Of a stretch of 8,288 bases of DNA, positions 1-6,132 are shown piece by piece. The notes beneath the pieces were generated by a model. The model was not told where the DNA came from. It ran no database searches and saw only the letters and a list, made by a program, of their open reading frames with translations. A program made the position numbers and the translations under genes. Origin of the DNA: Acidobacteriota bacterium (lineage in GTDB: Bacteria; Acidobacteriota; Polarisedimenticolia; J045); the NCBI GenBank assembly GCA_027001345.1, contig JALTMS010000045.1, forward strand, positions 1-8,288, given 5' to 3'. Within the stretch, counting starts at the first letter, position 1. Each line of letters begins with the position of its first letter.

Positions 1-16
1 GCTGGCAGCCGGCGCC

Positions 17-433
17 TCAGGCACCCAGCATTTCGTGGACGGTCTTCTGCAGATACTCGACCATCTCGGCGTCGGGGGAGGTGACCGTCACGAGCACGCC
101 GCCATCGACCATCTTGACCTGGCGCTGGACATCCTTGGCCTTGGTCGGGCACTGGCCCTTGCAACTGACGATCTCTTTCTCGTGGGACTGGAGGGTCTTG
201 AAGAGCTGCTCGCTGCTGGCCTTGTCCTGGGTTGCGAAGAGAATCTTCACGCCGTTGTCCAGGTTGGTGATGGTCTTCTCCACGCCCTTGGTGGCGCACT
301 TGACGCAGAAGCCAGCCATCTCGCCCTTGGCATTCATCGAGCAGCCGCCCTTGCCGGCATCCTTGGCACAGGCGAGAACGGGGGCGCTGAGGGCAAAGGC
401 GACGAGAACGGCGATGATCAAAAAGCGCTTCAC
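17..433 (-). CDS. Small exported six-cysteine protein with internal duplication, function unknown
   Basis: A 138-residue protein. I chose the GTG start at 433 because a GAGGAG Shine-Dalgarno (441-446) sits 7 nt upstream and translation begins directly with a signal sequence (VKRFLIIAVLVAFALSAPVL). An upstream in-frame start at 532 would add 33 basic residues before the signal and has no such support. The signal ends in VLA-C22, so it could be a lipoprotein anchored at Cys22 or a periplasmic protein cut after Ala21. Cysteines lie at 22, 31, 43, 46, 91 and 95, including a CxxC (43-46) and a CxxxC (91-95), which suggests metal binding or disulfides. Residues about 55-84 and 106-135 look like two copies of one unit: D59/D110, G61/G112, V62/V113, L77/L128, K79/K130 and T80/T131 all align at a constant offset of 51. 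I do not recognise a named family. The stop lies 16 bp from the window edge, so its downstream neighbour is not visible. Confidence 0.8.
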   Translation of the reverse strand: MKRFLIIAVLVAFALSAPVLACAKDAGKGGCSMNAKGEMAGFCVKCATKGVEKTITNLDNGVKILFATQDKASSEQLFKTLQSHEKEIVSCKGQCPTKAKDVQRQVKMVDGGVLVTVTSPDAEMVEYLQKTVHEMLGA

Positions 434-533
434 GGTGATTCTCCTCTGTTTCGGTATCCGGTTTTCCTTGCGTAACTGTCTTGTTCGGGCTTGTCGCCGC
501 TGGTTCGAGCAGACCCTCTGCGTCGGTCCCATC

Positions 534-553
534 AGGCTCTCGGAGGCTCTCGG
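534..553. repeat. Perfect tandem duplication of a 10-mer
   Basis: AGGCTCTCGG occurs twice back to back with no mismatch (534-543 and 544-553). It lies between the candidate leftward promoter and the start of the six-cysteine gene, so if that promoter is real the repeat is in its untranslated leader. It could be a paired protein-binding site or simple slippage. Confidence 0.6.
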
Positions 554-590
554 CGACCCAGGGCCATACTACGGTGGAGGCCCGACAGGG

Positions 591-620
591 GCTATAGGAG
601 AGCGGTAAAACGGCTGTAAA
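591..620 (-). promoter_or_regulatory. Candidate sigma70-type promoter for the six-cysteine gene
   Basis: Read on the minus strand, TTTACA (615-620, five of six matches to TTGACA) is followed after 18 bp by TATAGC (591-596, four of six matches to TATAAT). Transcription would begin near 584, giving a leader of about 150 nt before the GTG at 433. The A/T-rich hexamers stand out in otherwise GC-rich DNA. The match is moderate and no start site is known. Confidence 0.4.
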
Positions 621-632
621 CGAGTTGTAACT
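604..632. promoter_or_regulatory. Three direct repeats at 11-bp spacing, candidate response-regulator operator
   Basis: Three 7-bp half-sites are separated by exactly 4 bp each: GGTAAAA (604-610), TGTAAAC (615-621) and TGTAACT (626-632). The shared core GTAA repeats at 605, 616 and 627. Half-sites of 7 bp in direct repeat with an 11-bp period are the known layout of PhoB/OmpR-family operators. The middle site overlaps the proposed -35 hexamer of the leftward promoter. The sequence does not match the E. coli Pho box (CTGTCAT), so the regulator cannot be named. Confidence 0.4.
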
Positions 633-709
633 CCCGGCTTTGGCGAACTTTCGAGCGGAAACGCCCACCCAACCGGCGGCAGGAGGGGGCGGCGCGCCCG
701 GCAGAGAGA

Positions 710-715
710 TAGAAT
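710..715 (+). promoter_or_regulatory. Possible -10 hexamer upstream of saccharopine dehydrogenase
   Basis: TAGAAT matches TATAAT at five of six positions and ends 43 bp before the ATG at 759. No acceptable -35 hexamer lies 16-18 bp upstream, where the sequence is GC-rich, so an activator or an alternative sigma factor would be needed. Weak evidence. Confidence 0.2.
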
Positions 716-758
716 CGCCCCCTTTTGTCGCCCTTCCGGGGGCGCGAGGTGCCAGCGG

Positions 759-2105
759 ATGAAAAAGATCCTCGTCCTGGGTGCAGGGCAGAGTTCGCCG
801 TTCCTGATCACTTACCTGCTCGAGCGCGCCGACCAGCAGAACTGGTTCGTCACCGTCGCCGACCGGGACGATGCCCTGGCCGCCGAGCGCGCCGGCGATC
901 ACCACCGCGCCAGCCACCTGTCGCTGGAGATGAGCGACACCCTGGCCCTGTCGGCGGAGATCCGCAATGCCGACCTGGTGGTCAACTTCATGCCGCCGCG
1001 CTTCCAGCCGCTGATCGCCTGGGAGTGCGTCCAGCAGGGGCGGAGCATGGTTTCGGTCTCCTACCGCAACGAGGACCTGCGCCAGCTCGACGCCGATGCC
1101 CGCCGCAAGGGCGTGCTGCTGCTGCCGGAGATGGGCCTCGATCCGGGCATCGACATCATGACTGCTGCGGAGATCGTCGATCGGGTACGGCGGGCCGGTG
1201 GTCGGATCGAGAGTTTCGAGTCCTATGGCGGCGGCTTGCCGGCGGTGGACTGCCAGTGCAATCCCCTGCGCTACGTGATCACCTGGAACCCCCGCAACGT
1301 GGTGATGGCGGCCGAGGAAGGGGCCCAGTACCTGCTCGACGGCAAGGTCAAGATCGTTCCCTGGCACCACGTCTTCGGTCGTTCCTGGCGGGTGGAGATC
1401 CCCGATGTGGGCACCCTCGAGGGGTATCCCAATCGCGATTCCCTCTCCTATCAGCAGATCTTCGGCCTCGAGCACGTGCACACGATGATTCGCGGCACTC
1501 TGCGCTATCCCGGCTGGAGTGAGACGTGGGGTCAGATCGTCAAACTCGGTCTGCCCAACGAGCACCTGCGCATTCCCGATCTCGACGGCCGCACCATGGC
1601 CGAGGTGGTCGAGATGTTCCTGCCCCGCAGCGCCTCGGGCGCCAACTTGCAGGCGCGGGTGGCCAACTTCCTCGGCATCAGCCCCACCGGAGCGATCATG
1701 CGCAACCTGGAGTGGCTGGGTCTGTTTTCCACCGAGCCGCTCGAGGCCAGCGGCCAGACCTCGGCGGAGGTGCTGATCTCTCTGCTCGAGCGGAAGCTGG
1801 CCCTGCCCGCCGACGGCCGGGACATGGTGGTGCTGCATCATGTGCTCGAGGTGCGCTACCCCGAGGACGGCGATCGTCGCGAGCGCATCACGGCCACCTT
1901 CACCGACAACGGCATTCCGGGCGGCATGACCGCCATGGCGCGTTCGGTGGGCAATCCGGCGGCGATCGCCGTGGAGAAGATGCTCACCGGCGAGTTCCCC
2001 CTCACCGGTTGCCACATCCCGACCCACCCGGCGATCTACGAACCGGTGCTCGCTGGACTTCGAGCGTCGGGGTTGACCTTCCGCGAGCAGACCACCGCTC
2101 TGTGA
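759..2105 (+). CDS. Saccharopine dehydrogenase (L-glutamate-forming type)
   Basis: A 448-residue cytoplasmic enzyme of the saccharopine dehydrogenase/reductase family (LYS9-like), which interconverts saccharopine with 2-aminoadipate semialdehyde plus glutamate using NAD(P). The N-terminus is a Rossmann dinucleotide-binding segment (MKKILVLGAGQSS, residues 1-13). Family landmarks follow in order: GLDPGID (126-132), YGGGLPA (156-162), NPLRY...WNPRN (168-180), EGYPNRDSL (221-229) and RGTLRYPGW (245-253). The length suits the stand-alone enzyme; there is no fused lysine-ketoglutarate reductase. The ATG has a GAGG site (746-749) 9 nt upstream. No other lysine or aminoadipate gene is visible, so whether it works in lysine degradation, lysine synthesis or another reductive condensation (for example a carboxynorspermidine dehydrogenase-like role) cannot be decided here. 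The next gene starts 88 bp downstream on the same strand. Confidence 0.88.
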   Translation: MKKILVLGAGQSSPFLITYLLERADQQNWFVTVADRDDALAAERAGDHHRASHLSLEMSDTLALSAEIRNADLVVNFMPPRFQPLIAWECVQQGRSMVSVSYRNEDLRQLDADARRKGVLLLPEMGLDPGIDIMTAAEIVDRVRRAGGRIESFESYGGGLPAVDCQCNPLRYVITWNPRNVVMAAEEGAQYLLDGKVKIVPWHHVFGRSWRVEIPDVGTLEGYPNRDSLSYQQIFGLEHVHTMIRGTLRYPGWSETWGQIVKLGLPNEHLRIPDLDGRTMAEVVEMFLPRSASGANLQARVANFLGISPTGAIMRNLEWLGLFSTEPLEASGQTSAEVLISLLERKLALPADGRDMVVLHHVLEVRYPEDGDRRERITATFTDNGIPGGMTAMARSVGNPAAIAVEKMLTGEFPLTGCHIPTHPAIYEPVLAGLRASGLTFREQTTAL

Positions 2106-2193
2106 GCCCGCAGCCGAAGGGCTCGTGCATCATCCGCGTCAGAGAGCTGTTGCCCTGGGCGCCGGCGGACCGTAGCTTGCCGGCGAGGGCCCG

Positions 2194-3153
2194 TTGAGCA
2201 TGCCGCAAGCCGCCATCGATCGGATCGAACACCTCGACTGCCGGAAAGACGAGACCTGGCAGGGGGGCCTGCTGCGCTTGCCGATCTGGGTCGAGGGGGA
2301 CGATGGCCGACCGTTTCGCCCCTGGGTCGCCGCGTGGACCAGCCTCCGCACCGGGCTGGCGGTGGTCTCCGAGCCCGCCGCCCGCCACGAAGTGGGAGTC
2401 GAACGGCTGCTGGCGCTACTCGTCGACTTCGCCGGAGATCCGGCCCGCGCCGGCTACCTGCCCGGCACCCTGGTCGTACGAGGTGAGGAGCTGGCGCAGG
2501 CCGTGCGGGAGGAGCTGACGGATGCTTCGGTCGAGGTGGTGGCCGATGGGAGTGCGACCTTGCCCGAGGCCCTGGCTGCCTGCCTCGAGCCGCTGTGCGA
2601 GGAGGAGGCCCTCGAAGGGGCCCTCGAGCAGCCCGGCGTCGAACCGGAGGTCCTGCACGCCTTCGCCGCTGCCGCCCGTGCCTTTTATATCGCCGCTCCC
2701 TGGAGCCGCCTGACCGACCAGGACCTGCTCGAGATTCGTCAGCCCCCGAGCCGCTCCCTGCCGGGTCACCTGGTGGTGCTCGGTGCGGCGGGGATCGATC
2801 GCGGCGTCTTCTTCTTCACGTCGGCCGAGGCCCATCGACACCTGGGACAGGGGGGGCTCGGCGCGCTGATGGAGGCACGGGAGAGCTGCTGGTTGATCAG
2901 CTTCTCTCCGATGCACAAGCTGCCGATCAGCGACGCGGATCTTTTCGAGGATCTCGCGCTGCCCGTAGCGGCTGCCGACGCCTATCCGGTGGCGATGGCT
3001 TTCGAGCGCGGTGTCGATCTGCGGCGTCTCGACGGGCAAGAGTTGCGCTGGGCCACCGACCTGCTGACGGTGCTGGCCGAGGGCCGGTGGAGTCCGGACG
3101 GCCGGAGCCTCGACGGAAGGGTCGAGGATCGTACCTACAAGCTGTCGATGTAG
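2194..3153 (+). CDS. Uncharacterised conserved-looking protein
   Basis: About 319 residues, acidic and alanine/leucine-rich, with no signal peptide or membrane segment. Two starts are plausible: TTG at 2194, 5 nt after GAGG (2185-2188), or ATG at 2200, 11 nt after it. They differ by two residues. The N-terminal half (about 25-80) looks like an alpha/beta domain (RPWVAAWTSLRTGLAVV). The middle has AAARAFYIAAPWSRLTDQDL (158-177), and the FY..APW...D.DL pattern recalls conserved unknown domains seen in bacterial SEC-C or pRiA4b ORF3-like proteins (possibly DUF7309), but I could not test this. A C-terminal alpha/beta part (190-290) includes GHLVVLGAAGIDRGVFFF. No catalytic motif was recognised. 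Its last 19 bp overlap the convergent GlnE-like gene. It may be co-transcribed with saccharopine dehydrogenase, but nothing links their functions. Confidence 0.75.
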   Translation: MSMPQAAIDRIEHLDCRKDETWQGGLLRLPIWVEGDDGRPFRPWVAAWTSLRTGLAVVSEPAARHEVGVERLLALLVDFAGDPARAGYLPGTLVVRGEELAQAVREELTDASVEVVADGSATLPEALAACLEPLCEEEALEGALEQPGVEPEVLHAFAAAARAFYIAAPWSRLTDQDLLEIRQPPSRSLPGHLVVLGAAGIDRGVFFFTSAEAHRHLGQGGLGALMEARESCWLISFSPMHKLPISDADLFEDLALPVAAADAYPVAMAFERGVDLRRLDGQELRWATDLLTVLAEGRWSPDGRSLDGRVEDRTYKLSM

Positions 3154-6083
3154 GCGTCGATGGCCTGCCGGGCCTGCTCGGCGACCTGGTGGATCCTCTC
3201 GAACAGGCGCTCGGCGCCCGTCTTGCCGCCCCAATCCCGCACGCGCAGGATCCGCGCCGGCTCGGTCAGGAAAGCCCGCTCGATCACGTCGGAGCCCGCC
3301 ACCGAGACCCGGTACGCCGAGCGCAGAGCGACGAAGAAATCGTTGGCCGCGCGCAGCCGGGTGAAGATTTCGCGACGCGAGGGGTCCCGCTCGGAAAGGC
3401 GATCGACGACCTGATCCTCGGCGGGGAAGGCGATGCCGGCGCGGACCTTGGCCATGGCGAAGACCAGGTCGATCTCCCGCATCCCGCCGGGCATTTCCTT
3501 GAGATGGATCATCTTCTCCGGCAGCGGACGGAACAGGCGCCGTCGCTCGGAGATCTCTTCCATCGTGCGCTGGACGAAGGCCTCGGCCCGATCGAAGACG
3601 AAGGGCTCGAGGATCCGCGCCTCCATCACCTGGGTCACGGTGCTCGAGCCGATCACCAGGTGGCCGCCGACGAGCTGGTGCAGGTCCACCAGCAGATCCT
3701 CCTCCGTGCTCCCGAGAAAGTCCGCCAGCTCGTCGAAGGAGATCACGAAGCGCCCGAAGCGTCCCGAGATGTGGTACTGGGCGATGATGCCGCGGCGGGC
3801 GATCTGGCGGTTGAGCCGGGCGACGGCCTTCTCCGCCAGCCGCATCTCTTCTTCTTCCCGCGAATCGATCACCGCGATCACGTCGTAGTCCTCGTCGTAG
3901 GGCCGGCGTCGAGCATGGCCGCCGGCGAGGAACAGGCCGAGGCGGTCGCGATGCAGCATGCGGGTGCCGGCCTCCTGCTCGACTTGCCGCAGGCAGATAT
4001 CGAGGGTGCTACGCAGGTAGCGTTCGGTCAGCTCGCCGAACTCCCGTCGCACTCGATCCGACTTGCGACCACGCAAGGTGCTGACGGCGATGCGCAGGAA
4101 CTCCATGTCGTAGTAATCGCCGAGCAGCGCCTTTTGCTTTTCCCGATCGAGTTGCCGCTCGGCTTCCGCGTGGCGACCCTGGGCCAGGGTCGCCAGGGTA
4201 CGGTCGTCGCTCAGGGCGAGCACGGTCGCCGGGTGGCGCACCGTCAGCCGTGCCAGCACCCGCTTGATGTAGCGGCTCGAACGGCGGTGGATCCGCACCA
4301 GGTCCCGCAGCCGATCCCGGGCGGCGGCGACCATCGGGTCACCGATCGGATCGTCGAGCTTGTCGTGCAGGCGGGCGAGCTGATCCCGGTCGAGGGTCAG
4401 GAGCAGGCGGTTGGTCAGGTCCGGGTAGAAGCGGAAGACGCGCGAGATGGCTCGCACGTCTTCGTGACGCCGGCCGAGGCGCTCGAGATAGGCGTCGGTG
4501 ATTTCCCGAGCCGGGTCGATGCCCGTCCGGCCGCGGCTCTTCTCGGTCAACCAGATCAGCAGGTTGAACAGGGCGTAGGGGGCCTGGCGGCCCCAGTCGG
4601 CGTACTCCTGGGCGAAGCGGCGTCGCTCGGCGGGGCGGGCGCCGACGTAGTCGGCGACGAAGGCATCGAGCAGGCCCCCTTCCGGGTCGGTGAAGGCCTC
4701 GAGCAGGTCGTCCCAGAAGCGCACACCGCGGAAGGCCCGGGCACCGAGCGCCAACTCGAGGGCCGGTCGCGGGGCGCGGTCGCCCAGACCCACCCCGCCC
4801 ATCCAGCGGGCGAAGCGGCTCTTCTCCCGCAGGTGCCGGGTGACGGCGTCCATCAGTGGTTCGGTCGCCTCCCGCACTTCGCGCACCGCCTCCTGGTAGT
4901 GCACCAGCAGGTGGTCGGCGGCGCGGAAGCCGATGCCGTCCTGGTAGCCCATCACCGCCGCGACCCGGTTGAGCTGTTCCCGGCCTCGGGGCGAGTCGAC
5001 GTCGATCGCCTCCTCCTGGGCGATGAGCAACTGAACCACGTGGCGCAGGGTTTCGAGAAACAGCAGGCTGCGGTCGAGGCGCGAGACCCAGGCCCGCAGT
5101 TCGGGGCGCGTCGAGCGCAACGCCCGCAGCAATTCCCGGGTGCGAGTGCTCTCGAGCCCCTCGATGGTCTTGAACGACAGTGTCAGGGCCATGATCAATC
5201 GCAGGGCGTCGTCCTTGGGATTGATCGAGCCGGCCGGCGCCGGTCGCAGCAGCAGCGAGCGGATCTCGCCGAGCAGGGAGCGCAGGTAGAGTTCGTGGCG
5301 CGAGTTGTCCCGGCCGGGGCGGTAGATGAACGGTGCGATGACATTCCGCACGAGCTGGCGGTACAGGCCCCGGTTGCCCACCAGGGGCTCGGCCCGCATC
5401 AGCTCGGTGACGACCACGAAGTCCAGCCGGCCGCGGTGGAGCAGGCGCGAGAGTTCCGCCGGAGAAAGGCAGTAGCCCTGGGCGCCGACCCGCTCGGCCA
5501 GGTAGTGATCGAAGGCGCTGGCATGGCGTAGCATCTGCACGGTCAGCCGGCCGAAGACCCGGTCGAGTTCCTCTCGCGCCGGGCCGCCCTCGTCGAGCAC
5601 CGCCACGTCGATGTCGTCCTGGTGGCCCCGGGTGCCCACCGCGCAGATCACGAAGGGGGCCGTCAGATGGGGCGGGATCAACAGCCGCAGGACCCGGCGG
5701 ATGTAGGCCGAGACCAGAGAGGTGAACTCCTCCTCGGTGCGGCGGATGAAGGCTCGGTAGGCCTTGCGGGGTTCGGGGCGCTCGGCCAGATCCATCGCCA
5801 GCCGCTCGAGGGAGCGCGAGCCGAAATGCAGGTACTGGATGCTGTAGTAGGTGCCCACCAGGGCCAGGGCCTCGGTGGGATCCCGGCCCGCCTCGGCGAC
5901 CTGCAGGAAAGCCTCCTTGAGCGCCGGGGAGGTGCGGTCGAGGGGAACCCGCTGCAACGCCCCGGCCTGCTCGAGGCGCTCGAGCAGCAGGTCGCCGTAC
6001 TTCTCCGCGGCCCGCAGATGCTTGCGCGCGTGGTTGCCCAGGGGGCGTGTGCGATCGATCAGTCGCCGGAGGACATCGCTCAT
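3135..6083 (-). CDS. Divergent GlnE/GlnD-like protein with two nucleotidyltransferase-like halves
   Basis: A 982-residue cytoplasmic protein. The ATG at 6083 is chosen because GGAGG (6091-6095) lies 7 nt upstream; the in-frame GTG codons at 6089 and 6086 are too close to it. Half 1 has VGTRGHQDDID (149-159), a Pol-beta-type G-[ST]...DxD signature, then ELMRAEPLVGN (227-237), close to the ARPVAGD region of GlnE adenylyl-removase domains. Half 2 has AGGHARRRPYDEDYD (720-734), resembling the GG...PYSD.D motif of GlnD, and HLKEMPGGMREID (860-872), matching the DIK.GPGGIRDIEF motif of GlnE and the KEGPGGLRD motif of GlnD. Length and motif positions match GlnE (about 950 residues, transferase-like domains near 160 and 700). 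GlnE adenylylates and deadenylylates glutamine synthetase; whether this protein does so is inference. Neither half has an obvious third catalytic carboxylate, least of all the second. No HD, ACT or CBS domain was seen, which argues against GlnD. It sits 49 bp after korC on the same strand and is probably co-transcribed. Confidence 0.8.
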   Translation of the reverse strand: MSDVLRRLIDRTRPLGNHARKHLRAAEKYGDLLLERLEQAGALQRVPLDRTSPALKEAFLQVAEAGRDPTEALALVGTYYSIQYLHFGSRSLERLAMDLAERPEPRKAYRAFIRRTEEEFTSLVSAYIRRVLRLLIPPHLTAPFVICAVGTRGHQDDIDVAVLDEGGPAREELDRVFGRLTVQMLRHASAFDHYLAERVGAQGYCLSPAELSRLLHRGRLDFVVVTELMRAEPLVGNRGLYRQLVRNVIAPFIYRPGRDNSRHELYLRSLLGEIRSLLLRPAPAGSINPKDDALRLIMALTLSFKTIEGLESTRTRELLRALRSTRPELRAWVSRLDRSLLFLETLRHVVQLLIAQEEAIDVDSPRGREQLNRVAAVMGYQDGIGFRAADHLLVHYQEAVREVREATEPLMDAVTRHLREKSRFARWMGGVGLGDRAPRPALELALGARAFRGVRFWDDLLEAFTDPEGGLLDAFVADYVGARPAERRRFAQEYADWGRQAPYALFNLLIWLTEKSRGRTGIDPAREITDAYLERLGRRHEDVRAISRVFRFYPDLTNRLLLTLDRDQLARLHDKLDDPIGDPMVAAARDRLRDLVRIHRRSSRYIKRVLARLTVRHPATVLALSDDRTLATLAQGRHAEAERQLDREKQKALLGDYYDMEFLRIAVSTLRGRKSDRVRREFGELTERYLRSTLDICLRQVEQEAGTRMLHRDRLGLFLAGGHARRRPYDEDYDVIAVIDSREEEEMRLAEKAVARLNRQIARRGIIAQYHISGRFGRFVISFDELADFLGSTEEDLLVDLHQLVGGHLVIGSSTVTQVMEARILEPFVFDRAEAFVQRTMEEISERRRLFRPLPEKMIHLKEMPGGMREIDLVFAMAKVRAGIAFPAEDQVVDRLSERDPSRREIFTRLRAANDFFVALRSAYRVSVAGSDVIERAFLTEPARILRVRDWGGKTGAERLFERIHQVAEQARQAIDAYIDSL

Positions 6084-6090
6084 CACCACC

Positions 6091-6095
6091 CCTCC
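6091..6095 (-). promoter_or_regulatory. Ribosome binding site that fixes the start of the GlnE-like gene
   Basis: A perfect GGAGG on the minus strand is followed by GGTGGTG and the ATG at 6083, a 7-nt spacing. The two in-frame GTG codons at 6089 and 6086 lie 1 and 4 nt from it, too near for good initiation. The site begins 1 nt after a strong hairpin (6097-6116). Confidence 0.65.
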
Positions 6096-6096
6096 G

Positions 6097-6116
6097 GCGG
6101 CCCGCCGCCGGGCCGC
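6097..6116 (-). promoter_or_regulatory. Perfect 8-bp GC hairpin between korC and the GlnE-like gene
   Basis: The arms GCGGCCCG (6097-6104) and CGGGCCGC (6109-6116) are exact reverse complements around a 4-nt loop, so the RNA would form an all-G/C stem. There is no T-tract on the minus strand, so it is not a standard intrinsic terminator. Its position, 1 nt before the Shine-Dalgarno site, suggests a pause, a processing or mRNA-stability element, or a structure that tunes translation of the downstream gene relative to korABC. GC-rich DNA makes chance hairpins common, but an 8-bp perfect stem in a 49-bp gap is notable. Confidence 0.45.
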
Positions 6117-6132
6117 TGCGAGTGCCGGTCGA

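Larger units (their letters stand above)
434..758. other. Divergent intergenic region between the six-cysteine gene and saccharopine dehydrogenase
   Basis: These 325 bp separate two divergently transcribed starts and contain no convincing gene. Reading frames through it are extensions or shadows of the flanking genes. It should hold promoters for both. Visible elements are listed separately: a tandem 10-mer (534-553), a candidate leftward promoter (591-620), three phased direct repeats (604-632) and a -10-like hexamer for the rightward gene (710-715). Short GC-rich inverted repeats also occur (for example 687-691 with 695-699), but in DNA of this composition they are weak evidence. No RNA gene was recognised. 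Confidence 0.6.

Noticed and set aside
434..532. N-terminal extension of the six-cysteine gene to an ATG at 532
   Set aside because: The extension is a basic, unconserved-looking stretch that would bury the signal peptide. A good Shine-Dalgarno site places the start at 433.
716..744. CGCCCCC/GGGGGCG inverted repeat before the saccharopine dehydrogenase Shine-Dalgarno, as a riboswitch or attenuator
   Set aside because: The 7-bp stem has a 15-nt loop and an alternative 5-bp pairing, but the possible -10 at 710-715 would start transcription inside the first arm. No known riboswitch features are present.
725..1522. Plus-strand open frame overlapping saccharopine dehydrogenase
   Set aside because: The translation is Arg/Pro/Gly-rich, typical of an out-of-frame read of GC-rich DNA, while the other frame carries the full family signature.
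2104..2124. GAGCCC/GGGCTC hairpin just after saccharopine dehydrogenase, as a terminator
   Set aside because: The stem is only 6 bp with a 9-nt loop and no T-tract follows, so it is not a credible intrinsic terminator.
2595..5531. A 978-codon open frame on the plus strand, mostly antisense to the GlnE-like gene
   Set aside because: It covers much of 2194-3153 in another frame and runs opposite recognisable GlnE-like motifs. Its translation is low-complexity and rich in G, A, D, H, Q and E with no domain. Long antisense frames are expected opposite GC-rich coding DNA.
3135..6083. Calling the long minus-strand gene glnD (PII uridylyltransferase)
   Set aside because: The second half has a GlnD-like motif, but there is no HD hydrolase signature or C-terminal ACT pair, and the duplicated layout fits GlnE.
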